Of a stretch of DNA of 64,000 nucleotides, positions 1 to 9,350 are shown piece after piece (the first letter of the stretch is position 1; each line of letters starts with the position of its first letter). This stretch comes from Streptomyces sp. MNU76 (lineage in GTDB: Bacteria > Actinomycetota > Actinomycetes > Streptomycetales > Streptomycetaceae), in NCBI RefSeq assembly GCF_020982545.1, contig NZ_JAJKLK010000003.1, positions 62,001 through 126,000 of the forward strand, in the 5' to 3' direction. Position numbers and translations under genes: made by a program. The notes below the pieces were generated by a model that saw nothing but the letters and a program-made list of their open reading frames with translations, was not told the DNA's origin and made no database searches.

Positions 1-593
1 CTGGCCGAGGAAGCCGGTGTCCGGCAGTTCCTGGCATCGGCACCGGCCTGCCCACCGCGGACAACACCCACGAGGTGGCCCAGCGCGTCAACCCCTCCTG
101 CAAGATCGTCTACGTCGACAACGACCCCATCGTCCTCGCGCACGCCCACGCACTGCTCAACAGCACCGCCGAGGGTGCCACCGACTACATAGACGCCGAC
201 GCCCACGATCCCGACACGATCCTGAGGGGCGTCGCGGGCACCCTGGACTTCCGGCAGCCGATCGCGATCCCCATGCTGGGCGTCCTGAACTTCGTCATGG
301 ACACCGACGAAGCGGCCGCTGTGGTACGGCGGTTGGTGGATGCCGTACCGCCCGGCAGCCATCTCGTGATCTCCCATCCCACCACCGAGGTCGACGGCGA
401 AGCGATGACGCAGGCCGTGGAGTACTGGAACGGACAGGGTTCGGCGCCGATGACACTGCGCAGCCATGCCGACCTCGTACGCCTCTTCGGCGACGTCGAA
501 CTCCTTCCCCCGGGCATCGTCTCCTGTTCCCGCTGGCGCCCCGGAGACGACGACGAGGACATCGACGTCACCCACTTCGGCGGCTCGGACTGA
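1..593 (+). pseudogene. SAM-dependent methyltransferase (SAV2177/DUF574 type), 5'-truncated by window edge and frameshifted
   Basis: The translated text reads LAEEAGVRQFL in the frame of base 1 and then continues as GIGTGLPTADNTHEVAQRV in the frame of base 3. The family normally reads ...RQFLDIGTGLPT across the SAM-binding glycine motif, so one base appears to be missing at about position 33 (CTG-GC-ATC instead of CTG-GAC-ATC). Downstream the frame is open to a stop at 591-593 and includes VYVDNDPIVLAHAHALL, typical of these small actinobacterial methyltransferases. The substrate is unknown. The 5' part lies outside the window, so the start cannot be judged. Either a real pseudogene or a sequencing error at a single base would explain it. 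Confidence 0.75.
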
Positions 594-847
594 AGCGGTA
601 ACCCACCACCGGAACCCGGCCGCACCGCTCCGGCCGTCCGGGCCCGACCGTAGGGACACGGGTCGAAGACCCGGTCGGCGGCACCCGAACGGACCGGACC
701 GAACGGGCCAAGCATCCGCCGCGGCACATATTTTCGTCCGACCCGCTTCCCCGTACCGGTCTCGTCGTTGGTACGTGCGGGGGACCCGCCGGTGTTCGGT
801 GACCCCTGCCGACTCGCCTCTGATGAACCGTGGGAGGAAGTGCAGCA
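594..847. other. intergenic, no gene seen
   Basis: 254 bases between the methyltransferase fragment and the aminotransferase remnant. No convincing ORF. A GGGAGGA ribosome-binding site at the 3' end belongs to the following gene. I saw no iron box here, although siderophore genes often have one. Confidence 0.4.
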
Positions 848-2285
848 GTGGCGGTGACCGAGTCCGCGGTGGCGCCGGTGGGACGTGACCCCGAGCGAGC
901 GGGTCAGAGACCCGTGGGCGAACCGGCCCGCCCACGACGGGAGCACGACGGGGTACGTGCCGTGCGGTCGGGGCACGGAAGGATTCCGTGGCCGCAGGCC
1001 GCCCGAGACTCGGCGGCGCGCACCTACGCGCGCTCCCTGCCCGTCGTTCCCGTGCGCGCGCGCGGGCTGACCGTCGAGGACGCCGACGGTCGCCGCTACC
1101 TCGACTGTCTGTCCGGCGCCGGAACCCTCGCCCTCGGCCACAACCACCCGGTCGTCCTCGAAGCCATCCGCAAGGCGGTCGCCTCGGGTGCTCCGCTGCA
1201 CGTCCTCGACCTGGCCACCCCCGCCAAGGACGCCTTCACCACCGAACTGCTCCGCACCCTGCCACCAGAGCTCGCGGACCGCGCCCGCGTCCGGTTCTGC
1301 GGCCCCTCCGGCACGGACGCGGTCGAGGTCGCCTGCAGACTGGTCCGGGCCGCCACCGGACGCTCCGGCCTGCTCACCTTCACCGGCGCCCACGCCGACC
1401 TGGACACCGGGGCCCTCGAAGCACCCGCGACCGCCCGCGACATCCGGGCGCCACGCCTGCCCTCCCCGCAGGACTACCGCTGCCCGTTCGGTATCGGCGG
1501 CGAACGCGGCGCCGAACTCGCCGCCCGCTGGACCGAGTCCGTCCTCGACGACGCCGAGCCCGGAGCACCGCTGCCCGCCGGCATGCTCCTCGAACCCGTC
1601 CAGGGCGAGGGAGGAGTCCTCCCCGCCCCGGACGGCTGGCTGCGCCGCATGCGGGAGATCACCGCCGCCCGCTCGATCCCGCTGATCGCCGACGAGGTCC
1701 GGACGGGTGTGGGCCGCACCGGCCGCTTCTGGGCCGTCGAGCACAGCGGCGTCGTCCCCGACGTCATGGTCCTCTCCCAGGCCATCGGCGGCAGCCTGCC
1801 GCTGGCCGTCGTGGTCCACCGCGACGACCTCGACGTCTGGCGGCCCGGCACCCACGCCACCCCCTTCCGCGGCAACCAGCTCGCCATGGCCGCGGGCGCC
1901 GCCACCCTCGCCCACGTCCGCGAGAACGGCCTCGCCGAACGCGCCGCCATCCTGGGCGCCCGCATCCTCGCTCAACTCCGCCCCCTCACCGAGCGGTTCG
2001 CCTGTGTCGGTGACGTACGAGGACGGGGGCTGATGATCGGCATCGAGATGGTCACCCCGGACGCGCCCCTGGACCCGACGAGACCGGTCCGCGCCCACCC
2101 GCCCCTTCCCTCGCCACCGCCGTACAGCGCGAGTGCCTCCGCCGCGGGCTGATCGTCGATCTCGGTGGCCGCCATGCGGCGTCGTACGCCTCCTGCCGCC
2201 CCTCACGATCACCGACGATCAGACAAACGCAGTGCTCGACCGCCTGACGGACGCGATCGCCTCGGTGGCGGCCACCGCGGCGACA
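848..2285 (+). pseudogene. class-III aminotransferase (diaminobutyrate--2-oxoglutarate type, siderophore-associated), decayed
   Basis: The likely start is GTG 848 after GGGAGGA. The protein resembles PLP-dependent class-III aminotransferases that make diamine precursors in NIS-siderophore loci: LEPVQGEGGV, LIADEVRTGVGRTG and PFRGNQLAMAAGAATLAHV are all present. Three defects are visible. The lysine that binds PLP (LSKAIGG in the family) is Gln, codon CAG at 1778-1780. The upstream GAYHG-type motif is eroded to GAHADLD. The C-terminal part is split over three frames: IGIEMV... ends in one frame near 2100, CLRRGLIVDLGGRH follows in a second, and VRLLPPLTITDDQTNAVLDRL in a third, ending about 2285. 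As written it cannot make an active transaminase. It sits upstream of IucA/IucC and acetyltransferase genes, as expected for a siderophore cluster. Confidence 0.85.
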
Positions 2286-2820
2286 CGATTCCCGGCGCAC
2301 CCGGCCCCGCGCGAGCCGGAGTCCTCGCCCGCACGCCGGGCGGCTGAACACCACCCACGACCGCCCACCCTGCCACGCCCCAGCCAACCAGCCACCCACC
2401 CACGGCACGGCCCCACCACCGCTTCCCACGCCTGCTCCCTCCAGCACCCGCCTCACCTCCGCTCGCCAGTACGAACCCGCGACTGCCCTCCCGCACGAGC
2501 AACCCCAGGAACCGCCGTGAACCCGCTGCCCGCCCCGGGGCCCGCATCCACCACCGCTCCCCGGAAGCCCACGTTCCTCAGCCCTCCGGCCCCTTGAACG
2601 CTGAACCACCGCTGCCAGGCCGTTCCGAACCGTCGCCCGGCCAGACCGAGCCGGGACAGCGGCGACCCGCACACGTCGAGCCGAGTGAGCCCGGGCCCAC
2701 CCAGGCCGAGCCGAGGCAGCACAGGCCCAGCCAGGTCGAGCCGGGTGAACTTGGGCCCAGTCAAGTCGAGCGGGACAGCTACCTGACGGAACCGGGGCCC
2801 AGCCTGCTGGACCCACCGCG
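2286..2820. other. gene-poor stretch inside the decayed siderophore locus
   Basis: Open frames here are low in information and rich in Pro, Arg and Ala, and none resembles a known family except the repeat described separately. In intact loci of this type other biosynthetic genes, often a PLP decarboxylase, may lie between the aminotransferase and the synthetase. I can find no recognisable remnant of one. Confidence 0.4.
2639..2788. repeat. five degenerate 30-bp tandem repeats; minus strand reads as pentapeptide-like repeats
   Basis: Units start at 2639, 2669, 2699, 2729 and 2759. Units 2-4 share the core GTCGAGCCG (or GCCGAGCCG) and end in GGCCC; units 1 and 5 are more diverged. On the minus strand, inside an open frame at 2453-2947, each 30-bp unit encodes two pentapeptides with a hydrophobic central residue: DLTGP KFTRL DLAGP VLPRL GLGGP GLTRL DVCGS PLSRL. 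This matches the spacing of pentapeptide-repeat proteins, but the usual Ala two residues before the central Leu is replaced by alternating Leu and Pro. It may be a decayed pentapeptide-repeat gene or simply a DNA repeat. Confidence 0.55.
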
Positions 2821-4846
2821 GTGTCAAGCCGGCCCCCCCCCGGAGTGCCCGCGCAGGTACCGTGCCCCGCCCAGCCAGTCCCTCGCCGACCCGTGCTTCC
2901 CGACCACCCGACGGGGCCGAGCCACGAGCGCGGCTGCCCGGCCCCACGCCAGGACACGGACAGCGGCCGGGCCCTCAGGACCTCGCCCGACCCCGACCTC
3001 GGTACTGACGCCGACCTCCTGCACCACCCCGACCCGCACACCGCCGCACAGGCGGCAGCGGCCGAGAACCTCTTGCGCTGCTGGGTACGCGAACACGACC
3101 TCACACCTGCCCAAGACCACGGCGGCGTCCTCCACATCCCTCTCCCTGCCACCGGCACGACCCTCCTCGCGCCGGTGCGCTACTGGTCTCCCACCGGCTG
3201 GCACCGCTTCGGCCGCCCCCACCTCGCTTGCCCCCGACACTGCACCCCTGTCGACGCGGTCACGCTCGCGGCCCTGCTGACCCGCGAGGCGACCGCACGA
3301 GGCACACAGGGCACGACCCCCGGCCCCGCCCCCGACCCACGGCCGCGCCCACCCCGCACATCCAGCCCACCCCGCACATCGAGCGCGGCCAATTGGACCT
3401 GGTGGGGAGGGTCGCCGACTCCGCCCGCCAGGTCGCTCTGTCCATCACCGAGCGCCGAGCTCAACCCGCCGACGACCCCGCCCGGTTCCTGGCCGCCGAG
3501 CAGGCCCTCCTCCTCGGCCATCCCTCCACCCCACCCCGAAGAGCAGGGAAGGGCTCTCCGAGGCCGAAGCGCGCCTGTACTCACCTGAACTGCGTGGCTC
3601 CTTCCCCCTGCACTGGATGGCGGTCGCACCCTCCGTCCTGTCGACCGACTCGGCGTGGACCGAGCGCGGCCGTGTCATCCCCGCCGGCCGTCTGACCGCG
3701 CGGCTGGCCGGGCCGGACCTGCCACTCCCCGACGGCTTCACCGCCCTGCCCCTGCACCCCTGGCAGCTCCGCGAGGTCCGCCACCGCCCGGCCGTCGCCG
3801 CGCTGCTCGACGCCGGCCTGCTGCGCGACCTGGGCCCGCACGGCGCTCCCTGGCACCCCACCTCCTCCGTCCGCACCGTTCACCGCACCGGTGCCCCCGC
3901 GATGCTGAAACTCTCTCTGGGCCTGCGCATCACCAACTCCCGCCGCGAGAACCTCCGCAAGGAACTCCATCGCGGTGTCGAGGTGCACCGCTTGCTGCGC
4001 ACCGGCCTGGCCGAGCGGTGGCAGGCGGCCCATCCCGGGTTCGACATCGTCCGCGACCCGGCCTGGCTGGCGGTCACCGCACCGGACGGCGACCCCCTGG
4101 TGGGCCTGGACGTGGTCATCCGGCACAACCCGTTCGGCCCGGCGGACGACGCGTCCTGCGTCGCCGGCCTCGTGGCGCCCCGGCCGTACCCCGATGGCGA
4201 AGGCCATCCCGACGAGCGCCTCCTCATGCGGTCGCGGCTCGAGGAGGTCGTCAACCGTCTCGCCGGGCGGACCGGGCGTTCCCGGGGAGCCGTAGCCGTC
4301 GAGTGGTTCCTGCGCTACCTGGAACACGTCGTGCGGCCCGTGCTGTGGCTCGACAGTGAGGCCGGGATCGCCCTCGAAGCGCACCAACAGAACACGCTCG
4401 TCCTACTGGACCCCGACGGCTGGCCTATCGGCGGAAGGTTCCGCGACAACCAGGGCTACTACTTCCGTGAGTCCCGCCGTGCGGACCTCCGATCCCGGCT
4501 GCCCGGCATCGGCGAGCGCAGCGACACGTTCGTCTCCGACGAGGTCACCGACGAGCGGTTCGCCTACTACCTCGGCATCAACAACGTGTTCGGTCTCATC
4601 GGTGCTTTCGGCTCCCAGCGCCTCGGCGACGAGCGGCTCCTGCTCGCCGCCTTCCGCCGCTTCCTCACGGATGTGGCCACCGGTCCCGCCCGGCTGAACA
4701 CCACCCTGCCCGCCCGACTGCTCGACTCACCCGTCCTGCGCTGCAAGGCCAATCTGCTGACCCGCCTCCACGGCCTCGATGAACTCGTCGGTCCCGTCGA
4801 CACCCAGTCCGTCTACGTCACTCTCACCAACCCCCTCCTTCCATGA
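2821..4846 (+). pseudogene. IucA/IucC-family NIS siderophore synthetase, frameshifted
   Basis: Three consecutive frames are needed to rebuild one protein. The N-terminal part (ENLLRCWVREHDL, PVRYWSPTGWHRFG) is in the frame of 2821. The next part (LVGRVADSARQVALSITERR, FLAAEQALLLGHP) is in the frame of 3228. From about 3520 the frame of 3617 reads SEAEARLYSPELRGSFPLHW and runs 409 residues from ATG 3617 to the stop. That segment holds the family hallmarks LHPWQ, HPTSSVRT, KLSLGLRITNSRREN and AHQQNTLVLL. Intact synthetases are about 560-600 residues, so the ATG-3617 frame lacks roughly the first third. The second shift fits loss of one C in a C-rich run near 3527. An 18-bp tandem duplication around 3351-3386 marks the first junction. 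Intact enzymes condense carboxylates with hydroxamate amines. Confidence 0.85.
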
Positions 4847-4954
4847 CCGGCCACTCCTCCTCCGTACTGCGGTCCAGCCCACTCGTCCGTGTAGTCCGAC
4901 TCCCTTCAGTTCCGAGGAACATGACCCACCCGATCTCCTGAGAGGAGCATCGCC

Positions 4955-5737
4955 GTGCCTCCCACCGACGCGAGCACCCATGCGACCACCGACACCGGCA
5001 CCGCCTCGGCCCCCGGCAACGAGGACACCCTCGAACTGCGCCTGACCGACGACTTCCTCGCGCTCCTGTCCGAGGACACCGGCTCCGAGGACACCTTCGG
5101 CTCCAAGGACACCGACCCGTGCGACGGCGGTACCGACGCGGGGCAGAGGGGACGCCCGGCCAACGGCGAGTTGCTCGACCACCTCGCGGACTGGGGGCCG
5201 GTCGCCACCCCGGCAGGCACGCTGCACCTCGTCCCCGTGCGCCTCGGACGGGACATCCCGCTGATCTCCCGCTGGATGAACGACTCGGCCGTGGACTCCT
5301 ACTGGAAGCTCGGCGGAGCCGAGGACGTGACCGCGAACCACCTACGTGCCCAGCTCGACGGAGACGGCCGCAGCATGCCCTGTCTCGGACTGCTGAACGG
5401 AACCCCGGTGAGCTATTGGGAGATCTACCGGGCGGATCTCGACCCCCTCGCCCGCCATTACCCCGCCCGTCCCCACGACACCGGGATCCATCTGCTCATC
5501 GGACCCGTGGCCCAGCGGGGGCGCGGTCTCGGCTCCACCCTGCTCCGCGCCGTCGCCGATCTCGTCCTCGACAGAAGACCTTCCTGTGCCCGCGTCGTCG
5601 CGGAACCCGACCTGCGCAACTTTCCCTCCGTCTCCGCTTTCCTCAGCGCGGGCTTCCGGTACTCCACCGAGGTCGACCTGCCCGACAAGCGGGCCGCCCT
5701 CATGTGCAGGGACCGGCTGCTGCGCGATCTGATGTAG
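4955..5737 (+). CDS. siderophore-type GNAT N-acetyltransferase (IucB/RhbD-like)
   Basis: 260 residues from GTG 4955, 6 bases after AGAGGAGCAT. The first 70 residues are polar and acidic. The C-terminal 180 form a GNAT domain of the siderophore-biosynthesis type (IucB, RhbD, MbtK): PLISRWMNDSAVDSYW, the substrate loop YWEIYRADLDPLARHY, LLIGPVAQRGRGLGSTLLRA with the acetyl-CoA loop, and RVVAEPDLRNFPSVSAFLSAGF. By family it would acylate an N-hydroxy-diamine before condensation by an IucA/IucC synthetase. It starts about 108 bases after the synthetase pseudogene and shows no defect, so it is the one apparently intact gene of this locus. Its substrate is unknown. Confidence 0.85.
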   Translation: MPPTDASTHATTDTGTASAPGNEDTLELRLTDDFLALLSEDTGSEDTFGSKDTDPCDGGTDAGQRGRPANGELLDHLADWGPVATPAGTLHLVPVRLGRDIPLISRWMNDSAVDSYWKLGGAEDVTANHLRAQLDGDGRSMPCLGLLNGTPVSYWEIYRADLDPLARHYPARPHDTGIHLLIGPVAQRGRGLGSTLLRAVADLVLDRRPSCARVVAEPDLRNFPSVSAFLSAGFRYSTEVDLPDKRAALMCRDRLLRDLM

Positions 5738-5964
5738 ATCCGATGTGGATCTGCTGTGACGCCGTCATTTCTGGTACACCGCCCGAGCCGCTCCGGTTCC
5801 CGGTCCGATCGCCCCGCCCTTCCCCGCCCCGACTCGTCTCGACTCGATGTCCGGGCGCCGAGACCGTCCCGTCGAAGAGAAGACGTCTTGATCCCGCCTC
5901 CCAGGCCCCACGCGTCCGCCGCGATCACCCGTTTGTCAGTGGTGACCCGTAGGGTGGTCGCGCT
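5738..5964. other. intergenic upstream of helicase gene
   Basis: No ORF of interest. It contains the small palindrome AAGACGTCTT near 5880 and a TAGGGT box at 5950-5955, nine bases before the helicase ATG. I found no TCGAAC-N4-GTTCGA LexA box here. Confidence 0.4.
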
Positions 5965-7974
5965 ATGACGAAGCCCTCACTCCACGAACTCCTGCACGCA
6001 GCCGTCACCGCTGTCGGCGGCACGGAGCGCCCCGGCCAGGTGACCATGGCCGAAGCCGTCGCGGAGGCGATCGACGACGGCTCCCATCTGCTGGTCCAGG
6101 CAGGCACCGGCACCGGCAAGTCCCTCGGGTATCTGGTGCCCGCGCTCGCTCAGGGAGAGCGCGTCGTCGTCGCCACGGCGACCCTCGCCCTCCAGCGGCA
6201 GCTCGTGGAGCGGGACCTGCCGAGAACGGTCGACGCGCTGCACCCCCTCCTGCGCCGCCGCCCGGAGTTCGCGATGCTCAAGGGCCGGTCGAACTATCTG
6301 TGCCTGCACCGGCTGAACGAAGGCGTGCCGCAGGACGAGGAGGAGGGCCTCTTCGACCAGTTCGAGGCGGCCGCCCCCAGCAGCAAGCTGGGCCAGGACC
6401 TGCTGAGGCTGCGGGACTGGTCGCAGGAGACCGAGACCGGCGACCGGGACGACCTCACCCCAGGAGTGTCCGACCGCGCCTGGGCACAGATCTCGGTGTC
6501 GTCCAGGGAATGCCTGGGTGCCACGAAGTGCGCGTACGGCGCCGAGTGCTTCGCCGAGATGGCCCGGGAGCGGGCCAAGCTCTCCGAGGTCGTCGTCACC
6601 AACCACGCGCTGCTCGCGATCGACGCCATCGAGGGTGCTCCGGTTCTCCCGCAGCACGAGGTGTTGATCGTGGACGAGGCGCACGAACTCGTCTCCCGGG
6701 TGACCGGCGTGGCGACCGGCGAACTCACTCCGGGCCAGGTCAACCGCGCCGTGAAGCGGGCGGCGAAGCTCGTGAACGAGAAGGTCGCCGACCAGCTCCA
6801 GACCGCCGCCGAGGGGTTCGAGCGGATCATGGAGCTCGCTCTGCCGGGCCGGCTGGAAGAGATTCCAGAGGATCTGGCGTACGTCCTGATGGCGCTGCGC
6901 GATGCCGCTCGCGCGGTGATCTCGGCGATCGGCAGCACCCGCGACAAGTCCGTCCAGGACGAGGACGCCGTGCGCAAGCAAGCTCTGGCGGCCGTGGAGA
7001 GCGTGCACGACGTGGCGGAGCGGATCAGCAACGGCTCGGAGTGGGACGTCGTCTGGTACGAACGCCATGACCGTTTCGGCGCGTCCCTGCGCGTCGCCCC
7101 GATGTCCGTCTCGGGTCTGCTTCGGGAGAAACTCTTCGCGGACCGCTCCGTCACCCTGACCTCCGCCACGCTCAAGCTGGGCGGCGATTTCAACGGGGTC
7201 GGGGCTTCGCTGGGACTGGCCCCCGAGGGCGCCCAGGGCGACGCCCTTCCACAGTGGAAGGGCGTGGACGTCGGATCGCCGTTCGACTACCCGAGGCAGG
7301 GCATCCTCTACGTCGCCAAGCATCTTTCACGTCCCGCGCGGGACGGCGACCGGGCGGACATGCTGGACGAGCTCACGGAACTGATCCAGGCGGCCGGCGG
7401 CCGGACGCTCGGACTGTTCTCGTCGATGCGGGCCGCCCAGCTGGCGGCGGAGGAGCTGCGCGTCCGCATCCCCGAGTACCCGATCCTGCTGCAGGGGGAA
7501 GAGACGCTCGGTGAGCTGATCAAGGGCTTCGCGGCCGACCCGAAGACCTGTCTCTTCGGCACGCTCTCGCTCTGGCAGGGCGTGGACGTGCCCGGTCCCA
7601 GCTGCCAGCTGGTCGTGATGGACAAGATCCCGTTCCCCCGGCCCGACGACCCGCTGATGAGCGCTCGCCAGAAGGCCGTCGAGGAGGCGGGCGGCAACGG
7701 CTTCATGGCGGTCGCCGCCACACACGCGGCTCTGCTGATGGCGCAGGGCGCCGGCCGTCTCGTGAGAGCGCAGGGGGACCGTGGTGTGGTCGCGGTACTG
7801 GACCAACGGCTCGCGACCGCGCGGTACGGCAGCTATCTGAAGGCCTCACTGCCCGACTTCTGGTACACGACGGACCGTAACCAGGTCCGCAGGTCGCTCG
7901 CCGCGATCGACACCGCCGCGAAGGACCGGGAAGAGGCGGAGCAGCGGGAAGGAACGGTGAAGGCGGAGGCGTGA
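5965..7974 (+). CDS. DinG/YoaA-type ATP-dependent Fe-S DNA helicase
   Basis: 669 residues, superfamily 2 XPD/DinG-type 5'-3' helicase. Walker A is QAGTGTGKS (residues about 45-53) and the DEAH box is VDEAH at 236-240. Four cysteines, C113, C183, C189 and C195, lie between these motifs at the spacing expected for the 4Fe-4S cluster of this family. Later motifs are TLTSATLKLGG and AQGAGRLVRAQGDRG. DinG-type enzymes unwind forked DNA, D-loops and R-loops. There is no clear Shine-Dalgarno sequence; a TAGGGT box nine bases before the ATG suggests a leaderless mRNA. It faces lexA across a pair of hairpins. No SOS box was found for it. Confidence 0.93.
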   Translation: MTKPSLHELLHAAVTAVGGTERPGQVTMAEAVAEAIDDGSHLLVQAGTGTGKSLGYLVPALAQGERVVVATATLALQRQLVERDLPRTVDALHPLLRRRPEFAMLKGRSNYLCLHRLNEGVPQDEEEGLFDQFEAAAPSSKLGQDLLRLRDWSQETETGDRDDLTPGVSDRAWAQISVSSRECLGATKCAYGAECFAEMARERAKLSEVVVTNHALLAIDAIEGAPVLPQHEVLIVDEAHELVSRVTGVATGELTPGQVNRAVKRAAKLVNEKVADQLQTAAEGFERIMELALPGRLEEIPEDLAYVLMALRDAARAVISAIGSTRDKSVQDEDAVRKQALAAVESVHDVAERISNGSEWDVVWYERHDRFGASLRVAPMSVSGLLREKLFADRSVTLTSATLKLGGDFNGVGASLGLAPEGAQGDALPQWKGVDVGSPFDYPRQGILYVAKHLSRPARDGDRADMLDELTELIQAAGGRTLGLFSSMRAAQLAAEELRVRIPEYPILLQGEETLGELIKGFAADPKTCLFGTLSLWQGVDVPGPSCQLVVMDKIPFPRPDDPLMSARQKAVEEAGGNGFMAVAATHAALLMAQGAGRLVRAQGDRGVVAVLDQRLATARYGSYLKASLPDFWYTTDRNQVRRSLAAIDTAAKDREEAEQREGTVKAEA

Positions 7975-7980
7975 CGAACG

Positions 7981-8021
7981 GCCGGTGACCTGTCCCCATG
8001 GCGAAGGGGCAGGTCACCGGC
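7981..8021. terminator. strong hairpin between convergent helicase and lexA genes
   Basis: Arms 7981-7997 and 8006-8021 pair along 16 bp with one bulged A and an 8-base loop. It lies 7 bases after the helicase stop and can act on both strands. No T-run follows, as is usual in Streptomyces. Confidence 0.8.
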
Positions 8022-8061
8022 CGTCGCGCGCGGGCTCAGCCTCGGGCCGTGGCGTCCGGGT

Positions 8062-8084
8062 GGGCCCTGGACAGCCCAGGGCCC
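8062..8084. terminator. hairpin downstream of lexA
   Basis: GGGCCCTGG (8062-8070) pairs with CCAGGGCCC (8076-8084) around a 5-base loop, between the lexA stop at 8160 and the larger helicase hairpin. A likely lexA terminator. Confidence 0.55.
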
Positions 8085-8159
8085 CGGAACCGGCGCAGTG
8101 GATTCCGGGGCCCGGATCAGGGGCGGGGACGGGCACGGGCAACCGTCCGCCGCTGGGTG

Positions 8160-8936
8160 TCAGACGCGGCGCAGAACGGCCACCACCTTGCCGAGGATGG
8201 TCGCGTCGTCACCCGGGATGGGCTCGTAGGCGGCGTTGTGCGGGAGCAGCCAGACGTGGCCGTCCTCGCGCTTGAAGCGCTTGACAGTGGCCTCGCCGTC
8301 CAGCATGGCGGCCACGATGTCCCCGTTCTCCGCGACGGGCTGGCGGCGGACCGTCACCCAGTCGCCGTCGCAGATCGCCGCCTCGATCATGGAGTCGCCG
8401 ACGACCTTCAGGACGAAGAGCTCGCCGTCGCCCACCAGTTGGCGGGGAAGCGGGAACACGTCCTCGACGGACTCCTCGGCAAGGATCGGGCCACCGGCGG
8501 CGATCCGGCCGACGAGCGGCACGTACGAAGCGGCCGGCTTGCCCGCCGTGTCCGTCGGCTGCGCCGAGGCCTGGTCGGAGCCCCGGACCTCGTACGCACG
8601 CGGACGGTGCGGGTCGCGGCGCAGGAAGCCCTTGCGCTCCAGTGCCATCAGCTGGTGCGCCACGGAGGATGTACTGGACAGGCCGACCGCCTGGCCGATC
8701 TCCCGCATCGACGGCGGGTATCCGCGCCGTTGCACCGAGTCCCTGATCACCTCGATGACCCGGCGCTGCCGGTCGGTGAGCCCGGAGCTGTCCGCCCTGA
8801 TGCCTGGAGGTCGGCCGGGCAGGGCGCGCTTGGGCCCTTCATGGTTCGTGGCTTCGTTCATCGCATGCACCGGCTCGAGTCGGCTCTGGGAGCGGTCCTG
8901 GGCAGTGATGGTGGCACTGTCAGCGGTGGTGGTCAC
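8160..8936 (-). CDS. lexA: SOS repressor LexA
   Basis: 258 residues from GTG 8936, preceded by GAGAGGGG. The N-terminal winged helix includes [16 protein letters not shown] and [18 protein letters not shown]. The C-terminal S24 autocleavage domain has the scissile Ala-Gly in GRIAAGGPI, the nucleophilic Ser in [11 protein letters not shown] and the catalytic Lys in [11 protein letters not shown]. It represses DNA-damage genes and cuts itself when RecA is activated. The first 50 residues before the winged helix are an extension common in Streptomyces LexA. Longer upstream starts in this frame lack a good ribosome-binding site. A LexA box lies 61-76 bases before the start, consistent with autoregulation. 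Confidence 0.97.
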   Translation of the reverse strand: MTTTADSATITAQDRSQSRLEPVHAMNEATNHEGPKRALPGRPPGIRADSSGLTDRQRRVIEVIRDSVQRRGYPPSMREIGQAVGLSSTSSVAHQLMALERKGFLRRDPHRPRAYEVRGSDQASAQPTDTAGKPAASYVPLVGRIAAGGPILAEESVEDVFPLPRQLVGDGELFVLKVVGDSMIEAAICDGDWVTVRRQPVAENGDIVAAMLDGEATVKRFKREDGHVWLLPHNAAYEPIPGDDATILGKVVAVLRRV

Positions 8937-8996
8937 GTCGGCCCCTCTCGATGGTCTCCCGTGCAGCACAACGGTAGTTGCTTTCGAAAGGTTGCG

Positions 8997-9012
8997 CCAA
9001 ACACACGTTCGA
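8997..9012. promoter_or_regulatory. LexA (SOS) box upstream of lexA
   Basis: CCAAACACACGTTCGA matches the Streptomyces LexA box TCGAAC-N4-GTTCGA in 10 of 12 defined positions; read from the lexA strand it is TCGAACGTGTGTTTGG. Another perfect palindrome, CTTTCGAAAG, lies at 8981-8990, nearer the gene. Confidence 0.8.
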
Positions 9013-9319
9013 GTGAAAAACCGTGGATTACCTGACGTGACCATGTGTCCGGGTGTAGAGCGGGCGGCTCCGACGGACAAAAGCGTTGATTGCTGTACTC
9101 TTCACCGCCGGGGCGAGGGGCCTTGTGGGCCGCTGTCGCCGCGTGGCCCAGTCTGCCATCCGGTACTCCGTCGACCGGGTACCGACCCCTTTCTCGTGGC
9201 GCCCCCGCCCTGCCTGCGTCCGTTCCGCGACGGCGCGGACGCGCTCCGCGACGGACTGCTCGTCCGGCACATGCCCATACGTGCGCGACACGCGCGCCGT
9301 GGGGGGATTTACGTGCCAA

Positions 9320-9335
9320 GCCCTACATCTAGTGC
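9320..9335 (+). promoter_or_regulatory. NrdR box 1
   Basis: GCCCTACATCTAGTGC matches the NrdR-box consensus ACACWATATATWGTGT in about 12 of 16 positions, with the TAGTG half well kept. It is nested in the inverted repeat CCAAGC-N12-GCTTGG (9316-9339). It begins 31 bp before box 2. Confidence 0.75.
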
Positions 9336-9350
9336 TTGGATTGCTGCAAC

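Noticed and set aside
185..2212. 675-codon minus-strand frame over the aminotransferase
   Set aside because: Low-complexity Gly/Arg translation; the plus strand carries clear, though broken, aminotransferase motifs.
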